Assembly (NCBI GenBank): GCA_031272775.1
Contig: JAISTB010000039.1
Location: 33,169 to 97,168 of the forward strand
DNA length: 64,000 nt
DNA from: Fusobacteriaceae bacterium
Lineage (GTDB): Bacteria > Fusobacteriota > Fusobacteriia > Fusobacteriales > Fusobacteriaceae
Reading direction: 5' to 3'
Under the pieces are notes generated by a model that saw only the letters and a list, made by a program, of their open reading frames with translations, did not search any database and had not been told where the DNA came from. Position 1 is the first letter of the stretch; the number at the start of each line of letters is the position of its first letter. A program made the position numbers and the translations under genes. Shown here piece after piece: positions 16,414-25,534 of the stretch.

Positions 16414-17502
16414 ATGTTATATCTCTTGGGCATCATTTCTGAGAAACTGAGCTTTTTAAAATCCATTTACCTCAGGAGCTTCATTTGCTTTACGCTGGCT
16501 TTTACGCTGGTCGTGGTCCTCGGCGGGCCCTTCATCGAGTTTTTGCACAGGCGCAAATTTGACGAAAAGATCCGCGACGACGGTCCCAGCGTGCACCAGA
16601 ACAAAAAAGGGACGCCCACCATGGGCGGCGTGCTCATTATCGCCGTGCTCTTTTTCTCAAACTTCATTTCGGCCAATCTGATCAATCCGCAAATCCTGTT
16701 GCTGTTCCTCGTCACCGTCGCTTTCGCGGTCATCGGCTTCATCGACGACTACAAAAAATTCACCGAGAGCAAAAAAGGCCTCTCCGGCAGGAAAAAGCTG
16801 CTGGGGCAGGGTATTATCGCCATTATTGTGTGGCTTTACGTGACGCAACACGGGATCACCGGAGACGGGGCGCTGGATCTCACGCTGATCTGCCCGATTA
16901 ACGTCCGCTGGTCCATTTATATCGGCGGTCTCGGAATGTTGATATTTATTATAGTTATTCTCATGGGCTCCTCCAACGCCGTCAACATCACCGACGGCCT
17001 CGATGGGCTGGCCATTATGCCCATGATCATCTGCTGCGCCATGCTGGCTACCATCGCCTATTTTTCGAGCCATATGGAGCTGACTCAGCATCTGAAGCTC
17101 TATTATATCAACGGCGCGGGGGAGATCACGGTCTATCTCGCGGGAGTCTGCGGCGCGGGTCTGGGCTTTCTCTGGTACAATTTTTATCCGGCCCAGGTCT
17201 TTATGGGCGATACGGGTTCCCTGACCCTCGGGGGGATTTTGGGAGTCGTCGCGATATTGTTGAAACAGGAACTGATTCTGCCTGTCGTCGGCGGAATCTA
17301 TGTATTGGAGGCGCTTTCCGTGATCCTTCAGGTGGCCTCCTTCAAGCTCAGGGGCGTCAGGATCTTTAAAATGGCGCCGTTGCATCATCATTTTGAACTG
17401 ATGGGTCTCGCGGAGACCAAGGTCACCATGCGCTTCTGGATTGCCTCCTTCATGTTCGGCATCCTGGCGCTGGGCGTGATCCGTCTGCGCGGGCTTTTTT
17501 AA
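16414..17502 (+). CDS. mraY: Phospho-N-acetylmuramoyl-pentapeptide transferase
   Basis: The protein is 362 residues with about ten membrane helices. MraY signatures are GPSVHQNKKGTPTMGG (about 58-73), FIDDYKKFTESKKGL (aspartates of the DDY motif, about 109-123), NITDGLDGLA (about 191-200) and the C-terminal HHHFELMG. MraY transfers phospho-MurNAc-pentapeptide to undecaprenyl phosphate, making lipid I at the inner membrane. AAGGAG precedes the ATG. murD follows after 15 bases. Confidence 0.97.
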   Translation: MLYLLGIISEKLSFLKSIYLRSFICFTLAFTLVVVLGGPFIEFLHRRKFDEKIRDDGPSVHQNKKGTPTMGGVLIIAVLFFSNFISANLINPQILLLFLVTVAFAVIGFIDDYKKFTESKKGLSGRKKLLGQGIIAIIVWLYVTQHGITGDGALDLTLICPINVRWSIYIGGLGMLIFIIVILMGSSNAVNITDGLDGLAIMPMIICCAMLATIAYFSSHMELTQHLKLYYINGAGEITVYLAGVCGAGLGFLWYNFYPAQVFMGDTGSLTLGGILGVVAILLKQELILPVVGGIYVLEALSVILQVASFKLRGVRIFKMAPLHHHFELMGLAETKVTMRFWIASFMFGILALGVIRLRGLF

Positions 17503-17517
17503 GGAGAAAAACATCCT

Positions 17518-18837
17518 ATGGCGGCACAATCGGTGATGGTCTTCGGGGCCGGCGTCAGCGGCAGGGGGGCGGCCGGGCTTTTGGCAAACGAAGGGAAAAA
17601 GATTGTCCTTGTGGACGACAAGGTTCCGGGCTGTGTGTCTTCGGCCGAGGCCGAAGGCTATCTGGACGATACGGCGCTTTTCGTGAAAAGCCCCGGAATC
17701 CCCTATACACCCCTCGTTCGGCGCGCCATGGCAAAAAATATAAAAATAGTAAACGATATCGAGATCGCCTACCGCTACCTCAAGGAAAAAGGCTACGGGG
17801 GCAAGCTGATCGCGGTTACGGGGACAAACGGCAAGACGACCGTAACGACAAAAATTACGGAACTTTTGCGCTCTGCGGGGAGAAAAGCCGCCAGCTCGGG
17901 GAATATCGGCGCGTCCTTTGCCGAACTGGCCGCGGAGGAGAACGGGCTTTCCGAAATCGTTCTCGAGATGAGCTCCTTTCAACTGGAAAACATCGATACG
18001 TTCCGGGCGGACATCGCCATGATCATCAACCTGACGCCCGACCATCTGGAACGCTACCGGGATTTGGACGACTATTACGAAACCAAATTCCGGATCGCCG
18101 ATACCCAAGGTCCCGAAGGCATGTTTCTCCTGAATTTGGACAGCCCGGAAATCATGGCCCGCTATGCGCGGAAAAAACCGCTTCGGGCCCGGGTCGCAAC
18201 ACTTTCCCGCAGCGATCCCGGCGCCGATTATACGGCCATAAACGGGGTTCTCAGAGCCCGAGGGCGGGATATCCTCGACTGCGACAAACTCTCCCTCAAA
18301 GGGGAGCACAACCTTGAAAACACGCTTTTTATCGTGGCGACGGCGGATATCCTCGGCCTTCCCGGCGAGCGGATACGGGAATTCCTCTACCATACGGAGA
18401 CCGTGGAGCACCGGATGGAGCGCTTTCACAGCTGGAATCAACTGACGTTTGTCAACGACTCCAAGGGGACGAATATCGAATCGACCCGTTACGCGCTGAG
18501 CGCCTGTCCGGGTTGCGTCCTGATTTTGGGGGGGCACGACAAAAAATTTGACTGGACGCCGCTGGCGGGTCTCGTGAAAACCTACGCGTCCCGGGTCTAT
18601 CTGATCGGAGAGACGACGCCTGTGTTGGAATCGGTCCTCCGGGAGGCGGGCTGCGATCCGGCGGTCTTATTTCCCTCGGGAACGCTGGAAAAGGCCCTGC
18701 GGCATATGCGGGAAACCCTCGATCCCGGGACCCCGCGAACGATTCTGCTGTCTCCGGCGACATCGAGCTATGATCAATTCAAGAATTTTGAGGAACGGGG
18801 CAGGATATTCAAGGCCTTGACGCGGAAAATCTTCTGA
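17518..18837 (+). CDS. murD: UDP-N-acetylmuramoylalanine--D-glutamate ligase
   Basis: The protein is 439 residues. The N-terminal Rossmann-like UMAG-binding part (VFGAGVSGRGAAGLL, about 7-21) is followed by the P-loop LIAVTGTNGKTTVTTKI (about 97-113), NLTPDHLERY (about 172-181) and VNDSKGTN in the C-terminal domain. The enzyme adds D-glutamate to UDP-MurNAc-L-Ala. It sits between mraY and murG with 15- and 16-base gaps. Confidence 0.96.
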   Translation: MAAQSVMVFGAGVSGRGAAGLLANEGKKIVLVDDKVPGCVSSAEAEGYLDDTALFVKSPGIPYTPLVRRAMAKNIKIVNDIEIAYRYLKEKGYGGKLIAVTGTNGKTTVTTKITELLRSAGRKAASSGNIGASFAELAAEENGLSEIVLEMSSFQLENIDTFRADIAMIINLTPDHLERYRDLDDYYETKFRIADTQGPEGMFLLNLDSPEIMARYARKKPLRARVATLSRSDPGADYTAINGVLRARGRDILDCDKLSLKGEHNLENTLFIVATADILGLPGERIREFLYHTETVEHRMERFHSWNQLTFVNDSKGTNIESTRYALSACPGCVLILGGHDKKFDWTPLAGLVKTYASRVYLIGETTPVLESVLREAGCDPAVLFPSGTLEKALRHMRETLDPGTPRTILLSPATSSYDQFKNFEERGRIFKALTRKIF

Positions 18838-18853
18838 AGGGAAAGGGAAACTC

Positions 18854-19927
18854 ATGGAAAAGAAAGTCATCATCACCACAGGTGGCACGGGCGGGCATAT
18901 TTACCCGGCGTTGGCGGTCGCCCGGGAATTGAGAAAAAAAGGGGCTTCGATCGTTTTCGTGGGCAGTTCCTTCCGGATGGAAAAAGAGCTCGTGCCCGAA
19001 AACGGCTTTCGCTTTGTGGGCCTCGACATCAAGCCGCCGAGGACCGTCAAAAATATTCTGAGATTCTGCTGGGGCCTGATCCGGGGCATTTTCCTCGTGC
19101 TCAAGGAAAAGCCCGCCGCCGTCATCGGCTTCGGCAACTATATTTCGGTTCCCGCCGTCCTCGGAGGACTCCTCACCGGAAAAAAAGTCTATCTGCAGGA
19201 GCAGAACGCCAGCATCGGCGGCGCCAACAAGTTTTTCTATCGCTTTTGCGCGAAGACCTTTCTCGCCTTTGACAAGACCTATGACGCGATACCCTACAAG
19301 TACCAGAAGAAGATGATGATCACGGGAAATCCCCTCAGGGAGGAGATTTACGAGATCCGGAGCGACGAGGAAAAGGATAAGCTCAAAATCGAAACCGACG
19401 AAAAAGTCCTTGTGGTCACCGGCGGCTCCCTCGGGGCTCAGGCCATCAACAACGGCGTATTAGACAACTGGGACAGCATTGTGGAAAATAAAAAGCTCCG
19501 GCTCTACTGGGCCACGGGCGAGGACAACTACGAAGAAATCAGCAACAAACTGACGAAAGTCAAGATCAGCGATACGGTAAAGCCTTATTTCAACAACCTG
19601 ATTCACATCATGTCGGCGGCGGATCTCGTGGTGTGCCGGGCGGGGGCATTGACGATCTCCGAGATCATCGAGCTCGAAAAACCCGCGATCATTATCCCCT
19701 ACAGCTCCAAAAAAGTCGGTCAGGCCAATAATGCCGAAATCCTTCAAGAAAAGGGCGCGGGCGTCGTCTTCAACAATTTCGAGACCGACAAGGCCATCGA
19801 ATTCGCGCTGGAGCTGATCCAGGACAGGGAGCGGCTCATTTCCATGCGCGCGCGGATCAAGGACCTCAAAGGGGACAATGCCGCCCGCAAAATCGCTGAA
19901 AATATAGACATTTGGAGGAAGGGATGA
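18854..19927 (+). CDS. murG: UDP-GlcNAc transferase making lipid II
   Basis: The protein is 357 residues, a GT28 enzyme. The N-terminal glycine-rich loop TTGGTGGHIYPALAVA (about 8-23) and the C-terminal VVTGGSLGAQAINN with AGALTISEIIELEKPAIIIP (about 258-277) are diagnostic. MurG adds GlcNAc to lipid I on the inner face of the membrane. The stop overlaps the murC start (ATGA). Confidence 0.96.
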   Translation: MEKKVIITTGGTGGHIYPALAVARELRKKGASIVFVGSSFRMEKELVPENGFRFVGLDIKPPRTVKNILRFCWGLIRGIFLVLKEKPAAVIGFGNYISVPAVLGGLLTGKKVYLQEQNASIGGANKFFYRFCAKTFLAFDKTYDAIPYKYQKKMMITGNPLREEIYEIRSDEEKDKLKIETDEKVLVVTGGSLGAQAINNGVLDNWDSIVENKKLRLYWATGEDNYEEISNKLTKVKISDTVKPYFNNLIHIMSAADLVVCRAGALTISEIIELEKPAIIIPYSSKKVGQANNAEILQEKGAGVVFNNFETDKAIEFALELIQDRERLISMRARIKDLKGDNAARKIAENIDIWRKG

Positions 19928-21300
19928 AGAAAATTTATTTCATCGGCATAAACGGCATCGGGATGAGCGGTCTCGCCAAGATCATGAAGACGAAGCGCTA
20001 CAGCGTCAAGGGCTCAGACCTCACCCGCAGCTACGTGACCGATGAGATGGAGTCTATGGGAATACGGATCTACGGCGCCCATGTGGGGAGCCAGGTCAAA
20101 GGATCCGATATGGTCATCGCCTCCAGCGCCATCAAATATGACAATCCGGAGTACGCCTACGCCCGGGAACAGGGGATCCGCATTATGAAGCGGGGCGAGC
20201 TCCTGGCCATGCTGCTCAATGATGAGACCGGCGTCGCCATCGCGGGCACCCACGGCAAGACCACGACGACGTCCATGATGTCCTCGGTTATGCTGAATCT
20301 GGATCCCACGATCGTCGTGGGCGGCATCCTGCCCGAGATCGGCAGCAACGCCAAGACCGGCGCTTCCGAGTATTTCGTGGCCGAAGCCGACGAGAGCGAC
20401 AACTCCTTTTTATACATGTATCCGAAATATTCCGTGATCACGAACATCGAAGAAGACCACATGGAAAACCACGGGAGTTTAAGCAACATCATCAAGTCCT
20501 TTTCGGTCTTTCTGGACCAGACGAAGATCGAGGCCGTCGTCTGCGCCGACAATCCCAACGTCAGGGAAATCGTCGCCATGAAAAAGCGGATCAGTCAGCG
20601 TTCGCCCGTCCTCGTCACCTACGGGATCGGAGACCGGGATTACGATATCTTTGCCTCCGACATCCGCGTGGAGGGCCGCAGTACCACTTACGAAGTCTTC
20701 TTGCGCGGCGGGAGCCTCGGGCGCTTTGCCCTTTCCATACCGGGCGCGCACAATGTGTCAAATTCGCTCCCCGTGATCTATCTTGCGGGGAAATTCGGCG
20801 TTCCTATGGAGGAGATCCGGGAAAAATTGCGGGCCTTCAAGGGCTCCCGGCGGCGTTATGATGTGGTCTATGAAAATGAAAACAGCGGGATACGGATTAT
20901 CGACGATTACGCCCATCACCCGACGGAAATCCGGGCGACGCTGGACGGCGCGAGATCCGTTGAAAAGGGCGATATTACAGTGATTTTCCAGCCTCACCGC
21001 TACAGTCGGGTCAAGTTTTTGCTGCGTCAGTTCAAGGATGTCTTCGACAAGGCCGGCGAAGTGATCCTGCTTCCGATCTACAGCGCCGGCGAGCGGGATG
21101 AATTCGGCGTGACGCTGGAGGACCTCCGGGACGCCATCGGGCATCCCAATGTCCGGATAGAAAAAGACAGCGCCCGGATCAAGGACATGATCCTCAATTC
21201 CGGCGGAAAACGCGTCTGGCTTTTTATGGGCGCCGGCGATATTTCCAAGATCGCCCGGGACGCCGGCGACGCGCTTCGGGCGCGGGAAGGCGGGGTTTGA
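19924..21300 (+). CDS. murC: UDP-N-acetylmuramate--L-alanine ligase
   Basis: The protein is 458 residues from the ATG at 19924. GGAGG lies six bases upstream, whereas an in-frame TTG at 19912 overlaps that site. Signatures are FIGINGIGMSGLAKIM (about 5-20), the P-loop GVAIAGTHGKTTTTSMM (about 103-119), EADESDNSFL, and DDYAHHPTEI in the C-terminal domain. MurC starts the stem peptide by adding L-alanine to UDP-MurNAc. It overlaps murG by 4 bases and is 4 bases from murB. Confidence 0.96.
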   Translation: MKKIYFIGINGIGMSGLAKIMKTKRYSVKGSDLTRSYVTDEMESMGIRIYGAHVGSQVKGSDMVIASSAIKYDNPEYAYAREQGIRIMKRGELLAMLLNDETGVAIAGTHGKTTTTSMMSSVMLNLDPTIVVGGILPEIGSNAKTGASEYFVAEADESDNSFLYMYPKYSVITNIEEDHMENHGSLSNIIKSFSVFLDQTKIEAVVCADNPNVREIVAMKKRISQRSPVLVTYGIGDRDYDIFASDIRVEGRSTTYEVFLRGGSLGRFALSIPGAHNVSNSLPVIYLAGKFGVPMEEIREKLRAFKGSRRRYDVVYENENSGIRIIDDYAHHPTEIRATLDGARSVEKGDITVIFQPHRYSRVKFLLRQFKDVFDKAGEVILLPIYSAGERDEFGVTLEDLRDAIGHPNVRIEKDSARIKDMILNSGGKRVWLFMGAGDISKIARDAGDALRAREGGV

Positions 21301-21304
21301 TACG

Positions 21305-22144
21305 ATGATTGTCCACGAGCAATTTCCCATGCGGGAAAAATCCAATATGCGGATCGGCGGGATTGCCGATCGATATATCGAGATCGAGGCCCGGGAAGAA
21401 CTCCCCGCCGTTTATGAGAAATACGACAGGATCTTTCTCCTTGGCAACGGCACCAACACGCTCTTCTACGACGGACCGCTGCGGTATACCTTCGTGTCGG
21501 TGAAAAAAACCGGCGGTATCGTGGATTTGGGCAAGGGTCTCGTCCGGGTCGGCGCGGGCGCCGATTTCAAAGACGTGATCCGCTTTATGCGGGAAAAGGA
21601 CTATTCGGGCCTGGAAAATCTGGCGGGCATCCCCGGCTCCGTGGGCGGGCTCACCTGGATGAACGGCGGGGCTTACGGCAGCTGGATCTTCGACTGCGTC
21701 GACGAGGTGGAAATCTTCGACGAAAACCACGCCTTCAGGAAGCTTAAGGGGCATGAGATCAAGTCCTCTTACCGGCATACGGAGATTCAGGAAAAGAACT
21801 GGGTGATTCTCTCGGTGACGTTTCGCTTCCGGCGGGGCTTCGACCTCGCCCGGGTAAGGGAAATCCAGGCGACCCGGGAGGAAAAGCAGCCCCTCAATTA
21901 CCCCAGCCTCGGCAGCACGTTCAAGAATCCGGAAAACGACTTCGCGGCGCGGCTCGTGGCCGAAGCGGGCCTCAAGGGGACCGTCCGGGGGGGCGCGCAG
22001 ATCTCGGAAAAGCACCCCAATTTTATCATCAACCTCGGAAACGCCACATTTTCAGACGTCACGGGCCTCATGGCCCTCATGCGGGACGGCGTCCGGGAAA
22101 AATTCGGGATTACGCTCAAAGAGGAAATTATTGTCCTGACCTGA
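21305..22144 (+). CDS. murB: UDP-N-acetylenolpyruvoylglucosamine reductase
   Basis: The protein is 279 residues, short and of the type lacking the long E. coli insertion. FAD-binding motifs are FLLGNGTNTLF (about 44-54) and the segment GLENLAGIPGSVGGLTWMNGGAYG (about 101-124, key residues GIPGSVGG and NGGAYG). The catalytic Ser is in GSTFKNP (about 203-209), with GGAQISEKHPNFIIN near the C-terminus. The enzyme reduces the enolpyruvyl group to make UDP-MurNAc. The Shine-Dalgarno is weak, and tight coupling to murC (4 bases) may compensate. Confidence 0.95.
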   Translation: MIVHEQFPMREKSNMRIGGIADRYIEIEAREELPAVYEKYDRIFLLGNGTNTLFYDGPLRYTFVSVKKTGGIVDLGKGLVRVGAGADFKDVIRFMREKDYSGLENLAGIPGSVGGLTWMNGGAYGSWIFDCVDEVEIFDENHAFRKLKGHEIKSSYRHTEIQEKNWVILSVTFRFRRGFDLARVREIQATREEKQPLNYPSLGSTFKNPENDFAARLVAEAGLKGTVRGGAQISEKHPNFIINLGNATFSDVTGLMALMRDGVREKFGITLKEEIIVLT

Positions 22145-22158
22145 AAAAATTTTTCATA

Positions 22159-22175
22159 ACGACAGTTTTTGTCGT
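22159..22175. promoter_or_regulatory. Inverted repeat in the murB-ddl gap
   Basis: ACGACA and TGTCGT form a perfect 6-bp inverted repeat around GTTTT. The only loose promoter match nearby (TTGTCG, then TGTAAA) is weak. It could be a small operator or a weak transcript-stabilising hairpin. Confidence 0.3.
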
Positions 22176-22207
22176 AGTCTGTATGCTATGCTGTAAAGGA
22201 GGAAAGA

Positions 22208-23080
22208 ATGAAAATTGCCGTATTTATGGGAGGCGTCTCGTCGGAACGGGAAGTGTCCCTCTGGACGGGGCAGGCGATTCTGGAGAGCCTGCAAAGACAG
22301 GGCTATGACGCCTACGGCGTCGATGTGACGGCGGAAAACCGGCTGAGCGCCTATACCGACAACGTCTATGACCTCGCCTATCTGGCCTTTCACGGGGAAG
22401 AAGGGGAAGGGGGGAGGGTCCAGAGCGTCCTGGACATGCTCGGCAAGCCCTATACAGGTTCGGGCGTGATTCCCAGCGCCGTGGCCATGGACAAGGCCCT
22501 GACCAAGCGGATTGCCCGCGACTGCGGGATTCGCGTCGCCAAGTCCTGGGAGCGCCTCGAGGATGTGGACAGCTGGCCCGTGGTCGTTAAACCCGCCCGG
22601 GAAGGCTCTTCCGTCGGGGTCTACATCTGCGCCGACAAAGGCGAGGCCGAAAAGGCCGTGGCGCTGTCGGGCGGGAAAAAGCTTGTGATTGAGGAATTCA
22701 TCAAGGGGGAGGAGCTGACCGTAGGCGTTTTGAACGGGGAAGCTCTGGGTGTGCTGCGGATATTCCCCAAGGCCGCCGAGACCTACGACTATCAATCCAA
22801 ATACGCCGTGGGCGGTTCCGTCCACGAATTTCCCGCCAAAATCAAAAAACAGGCCTACGACGAAGCCATGGCGGCGTCGGAGCTGATCCATCGGGAATTG
22901 GGCCTTTCGGGCATTTCCCGCAGCGATTTTCTCCTGAAAGGAGACGAGCTTTATTTCCTTGAAGTCAACACCTGCCCCGGCATGACCAAGACGAGTCTCG
23001 TGCCCGATCTGGGGACGCTGAAGGGCTATTCCTACGACGATCTGGTCCGGATTACCGTGGAGACCTTCGGGCCCAGATAG
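22208..23080 (+). CDS. ddl: D-alanine--D-alanine ligase
   Basis: The protein is 290 residues. ATP-grasp features include VFMGGVSSEREVSL (about 5-18), HGEEGEGGRVQ (about 61-71), VVVKPAREGSSVGV (about 125-138), YDYQSKYAVGG and FLEVNTCPGMTKTSL (about 254-268). The enzyme makes the D-Ala-D-Ala dipeptide used by MurF. AAAGGAGG precedes the ATG. ftsQ follows after 27 bases. Confidence 0.95.
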   Translation: MKIAVFMGGVSSEREVSLWTGQAILESLQRQGYDAYGVDVTAENRLSAYTDNVYDLAYLAFHGEEGEGGRVQSVLDMLGKPYTGSGVIPSAVAMDKALTKRIARDCGIRVAKSWERLEDVDSWPVVVKPAREGSSVGVYICADKGEAEKAVALSGGKKLVIEEFIKGEELTVGVLNGEALGVLRIFPKAAETYDYQSKYAVGGSVHEFPAKIKKQAYDEAMAASELIHRELGLSGISRSDFLLKGDELYFLEVNTCPGMTKTSLVPDLGTLKGYSYDDLVRITVETFGPR

Positions 23081-23107
23081 ATTTTATGACATGGGGGATG
23101 TGACGCC

Positions 23108-23857
23108 ATGTTCCGGTTTTTCTTCCGAATATCGCTTCTGACCGCCGTGAGTTTCCTGTTCTGGTATATTCCCGGCCGCTTTCTCAACGCGCCGCTGTTT
23201 CGGGTGAAGACCCCGAAAATCGTCTTCAGGGACAGGGGCGGCGGAGAGGGCGATGTAAAAATATCGGAAAACGAATTGACAGAAATAGGGGAAATAACTT
23301 ATAATAGTAGTATATGGGAGATCGACTGCAAGTCCATAGAAGAACTGTTGAAGAAGGACGTCAGGATCAAAGACGCCCGGGTGTATCCGAGCGCCCCCGA
23401 TGAGCTCACTTTCGAGATCACGGAACGGGAGCCCTTTTCCTATATCCAGCAGGACAGCAGGATCTATCTCCTCGATGAAGAGGGAGTCCTCTTCGGGTTT
23501 TTGAATGAAAAGGAAAAGCGGGATCTGCCGCTCTTTGTGATTCGGGACAACGATCCCGAAAAAGCCAGGAAGACAAAGACCTTCATTGAGATCATCAAAA
23601 ATATGGATGAAACGCTCCTGAAAGACATTTCGCAGATCCAGGAGAGCGACAAATATTGCGTCAACCTGATCCTTTCGGACGGGACCATTGTCCGGACCAA
23701 CCACGAAGTGGAACGGGGGAAATACAAGATTGCCGGAAATTTATATTACGAGTTGAAGAGCGACGGCAAGCGAATAGAGTATATCGATTTGCGCTTTGAA
23801 AACTTTGTGGTGAAGGAAAGCGACGGCGAAAAAAAAGGCGGAACAGTAGGACAGTAG
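23108..23857 (+). CDS. ftsQ: Cell division protein FtsQ/DivIB
   Basis: The protein is 249 residues. One membrane helix near the N-terminus (about 5-26) is followed by a POTRA-like domain (SIWEIDCKSIEELLKKDVRIKDARVYPSAPDELTFEI region, about 67-105) and the FtsQ beta domain. The family diverges strongly, so the call rests on topology, the POTRA motif and the place between ddl and ftsA. FtsQ scaffolds the divisome in the periplasm. Confidence 0.85.
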   Translation: MFRFFFRISLLTAVSFLFWYIPGRFLNAPLFRVKTPKIVFRDRGGGEGDVKISENELTEIGEITYNSSIWEIDCKSIEELLKKDVRIKDARVYPSAPDELTFEITEREPFSYIQQDSRIYLLDEEGVLFGFLNEKEKRDLPLFVIRDNDPEKARKTKTFIEIIKNMDETLLKDISQIQESDKYCVNLILSDGTIVRTNHEVERGKYKIAGNLYYELKSDGKRIEYIDLRFENFVVKESDGEKKGGTVGQ

Positions 23858-23873
23858 TGTTCTGGAGGAAATA

Positions 23874-25481
23874 ATGACAAGGGAAAACGGGCCTGACAGG
23901 CCGGGGTTTCATACGGTAAAGACCGTCATTGACATCGGAAACGACAAAATCAAGGGAATCATCGGAGAAATGACCTACGCGGGGGCCGACAGCCTGCCCG
24001 GGGTTTCCATTCTCAAGTACGTGGAAATTCCCGGCAGCGGCATGGAAAAATCGGAGATCACCGACGAGTTGAGCCTGAGCGCCGTTATTGCCCGGACCCT
24101 TGAAAATCTCAAAATCAACGACGGGCCCGTCGAAAAAGTCACGCTGGGGCTGGGCGGGACGGCTTTCCGGACCGCGAGAAAAAACGGCCTCACGATCGCC
24201 TTTGACGAAAGAGAGATCACGGAAAAGGAAATCGAAGACTTCTACGAGGCCGCAGAACGCGAACTCCTGAAGCCCGGGGACAGGGTCGTCCACCGGGAAA
24301 TGTACAACATCAAAGTCAGCGACGACAACAAGACCATTCCGTCGCCCCTTGGCAGGAAATCCAGCCAATTGCGGGCCGACGTCTATTTCGTCTATATGGA
24401 GGAGGCCCTCTGCCGCCGCTACGAGCGGCTGATGAAGAAAATTCCCGACGGGCCGGAAATCGAAGACGTCATGGCCAACGGCTATGCGGCCGCCATGGCC
24501 ACCCTACGCAACGAGGACAAGACAAACGGCGTCGTCCTCGTCGACATCGGCGAGGGCTCCACGGACATCGTGATGTTCAAATACAACCGTCTGTTGTTCT
24601 TTGACAGCTTCAAGCTGGGAACCATGCACTTTGTCATGGATCTCTGCAGCTTGCCGGAATACATCAATTACATTGAGCAGGAAAAGCGCTGTACCCAGAG
24701 CGTCATCAACAAAAAATACGCCCGGGAATTCTACGACATGTACCTGCGGGGCGAAATCGGCGACAACAAGATGTACGCCAGAGACGGCGTCGCCTGCCGG
24801 GGGGAATATGTCCGGAATATCATTGAGTTGCGCTGTGAGCAGCTGGCCCGGGAGATCAAAGACAGAGTGCCCGAGCTCAAGGGAGGCTTCCGGGGAATCG
24901 TGCTGACCGGCGGCGGCGCGCGAGTGCCGGGCGTCGCGGAGAAGATCCGGACGATCACGAAATATCCGGTCAAGGCCTCACTACCCGTACGGATCAACGG
25001 CCTGACGGAAGTCAACGAGCGTATGAGCGCCGTTATCGGGCTTTTCGGCGAGGCCATCGAAAAAGCCTTCGAAACAATCCGGCGGACGGAAGCGCCCAAG
25101 GTTGCGGAAACGCCGGAAACAACGGGAGACGTCAAGCCCGAAGCCGCTTCCGCGGCGTCGGCTGATTATCCGGAAAAAGCGCCGGAACCGGCGGCGGATG
25201 CACAGGCGGTCCGGGAGACGACGGAAACGCCGACAAAAGAAGTCTTTCTCCCGCCTGATCCGATCCCGCCCGTGACGGAACCTCCGGCGGGTTCCGGGGA
25301 AACGGCTGCCGATCCGGCCAAAGTCTCCGACGAAGAGGACGAAAAATTCCGAACATTGCTCAGCGGCGAAGCTGTAGCGGAGAAAAAAACGGAAAAAGAT
25401 ACCGGAGGAGACGGAAAGGAAAAGATCGGGCAAAAATTAAAAGACTGGTGGAAAAGATTTGCCGAAAATTATAAAGCATAA
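23874..25481 (+). CDS. ftsA: Cell division protein FtsA with a long disordered C-terminal linker
   Basis: The protein is 535 residues, roughly 110 longer than typical FtsA. The actin-like core has TVIDIGNDKIKGIIGE (about 17-32), the SHS2-type 1C domain, VVLVDIGEGSTDIVMF (about 221-236) and GIVLTGGGARVPGV. Residues from about 405 to 518 are rich in Pro, Glu, Ala and Thr and look disordered. The C-terminal amphipathic helix (KLKDWWKRFAENYKA, about 521-535) is the membrane-targeting sequence. FtsA tethers FtsZ to the membrane. The long linker would let the core sit far from the membrane. ftsZ follows after 53 bases. Confidence 0.93.
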   Translation: MTRENGPDRPGFHTVKTVIDIGNDKIKGIIGEMTYAGADSLPGVSILKYVEIPGSGMEKSEITDELSLSAVIARTLENLKINDGPVEKVTLGLGGTAFRTARKNGLTIAFDEREITEKEIEDFYEAAERELLKPGDRVVHREMYNIKVSDDNKTIPSPLGRKSSQLRADVYFVYMEEALCRRYERLMKKIPDGPEIEDVMANGYAAAMATLRNEDKTNGVVLVDIGEGSTDIVMFKYNRLLFFDSFKLGTMHFVMDLCSLPEYINYIEQEKRCTQSVINKKYAREFYDMYLRGEIGDNKMYARDGVACRGEYVRNIIELRCEQLAREIKDRVPELKGGFRGIVLTGGGARVPGVAEKIRTITKYPVKASLPVRINGLTEVNERMSAVIGLFGEAIEKAFETIRRTEAPKVAETPETTGDVKPEAASAASADYPEKAPEPAADAQAVRETTETPTKEVFLPPDPIPPVTEPPAGSGETAADPAKVSDEEDEKFRTLLSGEAVAEKKTEKDTGGDGKEKIGQKLKDWWKRFAENYKA

Positions 25482-25534
25482 ATCGGTTCAAAGGACTCAC
25501 GCGAATGAAAACCAAGCGCTAAAGGGGGAAAGGC

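Noticed and set aside
16657..18537. 626-codon open frame antisense to mraY and murD
   Set aside because: Shadow of two certain genes on the other strand, with no recognisable motif.
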